Positions 62,001 to 64,000 of a stretch of 64,000 bases of DNA are shown one piece after another. The notes under the pieces are model-generated. The model searched no databases. It was not told the origin of the DNA and was given only the letters and a program-made list of their open reading frames with translations. The position numbers and the translations under genes were made by a program. The stretch comes from Norana najaformis. Taxonomy: Eukaryota > Annelida > Clitellata > Crassiclitellata > Hormogastridae. Numbering within the stretch: the first letter of the stretch is position 1; the number at the start of each line of letters is the position of its first letter. The stretch lies in the NCBI GenBank assembly GCA_964023275.1, contig OZ029914.1:39089424-39153423 (forward strand), given 5' to 3'.

Positions 62001-62356
62001 CGTAAACATCAATAACTTTTTCGATTGTGCTGTTGACTTGAGCAATCATTTACAAATGACTTTTTAAAGGCCTAAGCAGCGAATGTGAATGAAAGTTTGC
62101 AATCAGACATATTCACAAGTAGGCTATATTGATAAGATGATTTCAAATATTACTTTCATACTTGCCTCAACCCAATCATTTTGGCATTTGATACTGGTTT
62201 CCAACCCAAATGAAGAGAATTCAATCCTCAAGGAATATTGTCCGGAAATCCTAATATTATAAATGCAATCGAGGTCTGCATGGTAACTTTTCGGATAGCC
62301 AGGAGAAGAGATTATTCCGTCAAGCATCGTGTGTTCTGTTTCATTGCAATTTTCGC
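59063..62356 (-). CDS. Unit 4 CUB receptor with B-type stalk, TM and tail (signal exon not found)
   Basis: Exons: CUB 62166-62356 and 61657-61855, stalk 59988-60116, membrane 59534-59662, tail 59063-59286 (TAA at 59063-59065). Phases agree with the other units. The CUB is the most diverged (IISSPGYPKSY, CQNDWVE, CNHAEVRFYTDESESGIGF) but keeps the same six Cys and is followed by about 15 extra residues. The donor after the first CUB exon reads GAG|GCAAGT, a GC-type donor, where the other units have GTAAGT or GTGAGT. The stalk is short (43 codons, DSSTAPAKNPLG...). The membrane segment LGPNYSALLIVGLIGLLSL and the tail with FDNFRVIDFDDDFDD and EYLNMMEVEAE match the B cassettes of units 2 and 3. 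I found no signal-peptide exon up to the window end. This gene shows that B cassettes can belong to a complete CUB gene. Confidence 0.75.
60117..61656. other. Intron of unit 4 between CUB and stalk
   Basis: Unique sequence with no homology to the other units that I can see. A triplet-rich patch at 61223-61340 is the only notable feature. Confidence 0.6.
61223..61345. repeat. (GAT)/(CAT)/(CAG)/(CAA) triplet-rich patch
   Basis: Mixed triplets that create Asp-, His- and Gln-rich open frames. This is an imperfect microsatellite, not a gene. Confidence 0.85.
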
Positions 62357-63222
62357 CTGAGAAAGTTTGACAAAATACCATCAAGTACCTCTGTTTGCAG
62401 AGCTTGTTTTAAATTACAATTAAAATGCATAACTAATTGCCCTGTCTACTAGTGGATTCGAATCCGTGAGATTAGAGTATGTGTACTTTCTGCAAATTGG
62501 CAATTTTGTGTTATAATGAGATAAGTTTTCAAAGATGGGGCATCTCAAAACTTAATACTACAGGCACTGTATTTTACCCTTGCAAAACTAGTACCCAACC
62601 ACAAGTTTTGCACTCCCTGCCAAATGCAGATTCCTAAAAGATTTTTTATTATAACTTCCGCTCCACCCTACTGTTTAGCCACATCTGTAGCTAATTTTGT
62701 TAGATAGAGTAGGAACACTGCCTCATCGTACCTCAGAGATTAGAAATTCCGGCTATCACGGCCGGGAAAGGGGCACTGAAAGTGGCAAGGAACCCATTCA
62801 AATGCACGGCGGCGAAGCAAGATCTCGAACAATTAAAAATAATCAATGGACCAAGCTATATTATGGTCGCTATAGGAAGCCATGTCATTCATTTATTACA
62901 GTTCATTGCAGTTGCTTGGCAAAGCCATGTCGTTCGTCCAATATAATACAAAACAGTATGCTATTTGGCTTAATACTGCATGTTCTTGAGCAGTAAGATC
63001 AACGATCACTCGTGAACTTAACTTCGTTGAAATGGACATTTGTTTGAGTAAATTACAAATCGATAGAGTAGGCCGTTATGGACGGAGCTAACTTTAACAT
63101 AGACATAGAAAGCCTATTGTAGCAACTATTTATTTGGTCTACCTTGACTCCTGCTTTTCAGAAGACTGCAAATGTGAAAACTGGTCAGAGAAAAACATTT
63201 CTGCAAGACGAAACCTGAATAA
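62357..63222. other. Region upstream of the unit 4 CUB exons
   Basis: The signal-peptide exon should lie here or beyond 64000. Minus-strand candidates with an ATG and a phase-1 donor were looked for. The few GT sites examined (near 62387, 62573, 62727, 63143) gave no hydrophobic leader in frame. Confidence 0.4.
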
Positions 63223-63480
63223 GTGGCGGCTATTGTACGGCACGGTGGTGTATCAGCAACGCGTATGGTCAATGATCATGAGGTCGCGGGTTTGACTCCG
63301 TGCAACAACCCTGGGCAAGTTATTTGCGCACAAGTGCCTCTGTCACCAAGCAGTATCTTTTGGTGCTTGTGTAAGCCGGGAAGTAAACGACAATTCCTGC
63401 GATGCACTGTCTCCGTGTGCAGAACCTTAGGATTGGTCCATTGCCGGTTCAAAGGCCTAGAAAAGGAGATGAGCGCCTCC
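63223..63480 (+). repeat. Probable tRNA-derived SINE
   Basis: A head with GGCACGGTGGTGTATCAGC is followed by GAGGTCGCGGGTTTGACTCC, which matches a pol III B box, and then a tRNA-unrelated body. It is a different family from the six SINEs in units 1-3. The open frame across it is fortuitous. Confidence 0.4.
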
Positions 63481-63539
63481 CCTTCGTCTCACTTGTGAGA
63501 TGTGGGATTCACCTTACTTAGATTTGTACTTATTGTGGT

Positions 63540-63850
63540 GATAGACGAGTGGGTTGCACAAGAAATATCGTGCAGCAAGCAATGGAAGGGAAATTAAATC
63601 TCTTTGGACACATCTTCAGAATGGATAGCATCAGAATGGTCAAACTAAATGTGTTTGCAATGATGGATGGCGGAGGGAGCAGAGGGAGACATAACACAGA
63701 ATGGCTGGGTGACGTCAGAGACTGATGCGGGACGTATGTGCACAGGTTGAGTCTGTTGGCCCAGGACATAACACAATAAAAATCTACAGTGAAACATGCG
63801 ATCGACACCAACTGGCGATGAACCCATGAACCTAAAGAAGAAGAAGATTT
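63540..63850 (+). mobile_element. Degenerate RTE-type LINE 3' fragment
   Basis: The plus strand reads QQAMEGKLNLFGHIFRMDS, then SRGRHNTEWLGDVRD, then LLAQD and KSTVKHA, with several internal stops, and ends in (AAG)n. The order matches the C-terminus of the intact RTE ORF (LFGHICRMKDD...RGRPHREWVDDIEEW...HAAQNRIEWRHIVKRA). It is old and diverged. Confidence 0.7.
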
Positions 63851-64000
63851 TGATGATAAAATTTAAGCGCGTCAGCCATGGTAGATGTATATAAAGTTCG
63901 GCTTTCAATCCCGTTCTCTTATGTGATACTGACATCTGTTGAACCTCTAGCAATTCCAGAAGGTACGGTTGTGCCCTCGTGGCGTTGCTTTTGTCATCAT

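Overview
The window is animal genomic DNA: AT-rich, with intron-split genes using GT/AG sites, LINEs, tRNA-derived SINEs, a hAT-like MITE and long microsatellites. Nothing in it is bacterial or viral. The mix of CUB-domain membrane proteins, an M28B peptidase, RTE-type LINEs and frequent AGGCCT palindromes suggests an invertebrate, perhaps marine, but the species cannot be fixed from sequence alone.

Region 1 (1-4.9 kb, + strand) holds the last seven exons of a glutamate carboxypeptidase II / NAALADase-like M28B peptidase. The gene starts before the window. Region 2 (6.8-62.4 kb, - strand) is a tandem array of small single-pass receptors that I do not recognise as a named family. Each complete copy is split as: signal peptide; CUB first half; CUB second half; Thr/Ser/Pro-rich stalk; transmembrane segment; cytoplasmic tail. 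Three repeats of about 14.6 kb (units 1-3) each carry a CUB gene with an 'A' stalk-TM-tail cassette. Farther downstream of each lies a second 'B' cassette with no CUB exons of its own. Unit 4 is a diverged gene with CUB exons joined directly to a B cassette; its signal-peptide exon was not found. All junctions after the CUB are phase 1, so A and B exons could in principle be exchanged without breaking frame. The A, B and unit 1 B tails are very different, yet all keep an acidic D-D-[FI] block followed by Y-x-N, the core of a GRB2-type SH2 ligand.

The array has been reshaped by unequal crossing over. Unit 2 looks like a hybrid: its left half matches unit 3 and its right half matches unit 1. 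The B stalk exons of units 2 and 3 are cut at a recombination joint and lack a splice donor. The A-tail acceptor of unit 1 is mutated, which would shift frame and remove the tyrosine motif. Mobile DNA dates some events. A 5'-truncated RTE LINE sits at the same site in units 2 and 3, while unit 1 keeps the empty site. In unit 3 a CACTG-ended DNA transposon (45.5-51.3 kb) carries a 568-codon ORF and has itself been entered by a full-length RTE LINE with 11-bp target duplications. The region between the A stalk and the CUB of unit 3 is therefore about 6 kb longer than in units 1 and 2.

The rest is intron and intergenic sequence with LINE relics, SINEs and simple repeats. Exon limits come from reading frame, splice consensus and comparison among copies, without transcript evidence. 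Near-identical neighbouring units could also partly reflect haplotype mis-assembly.
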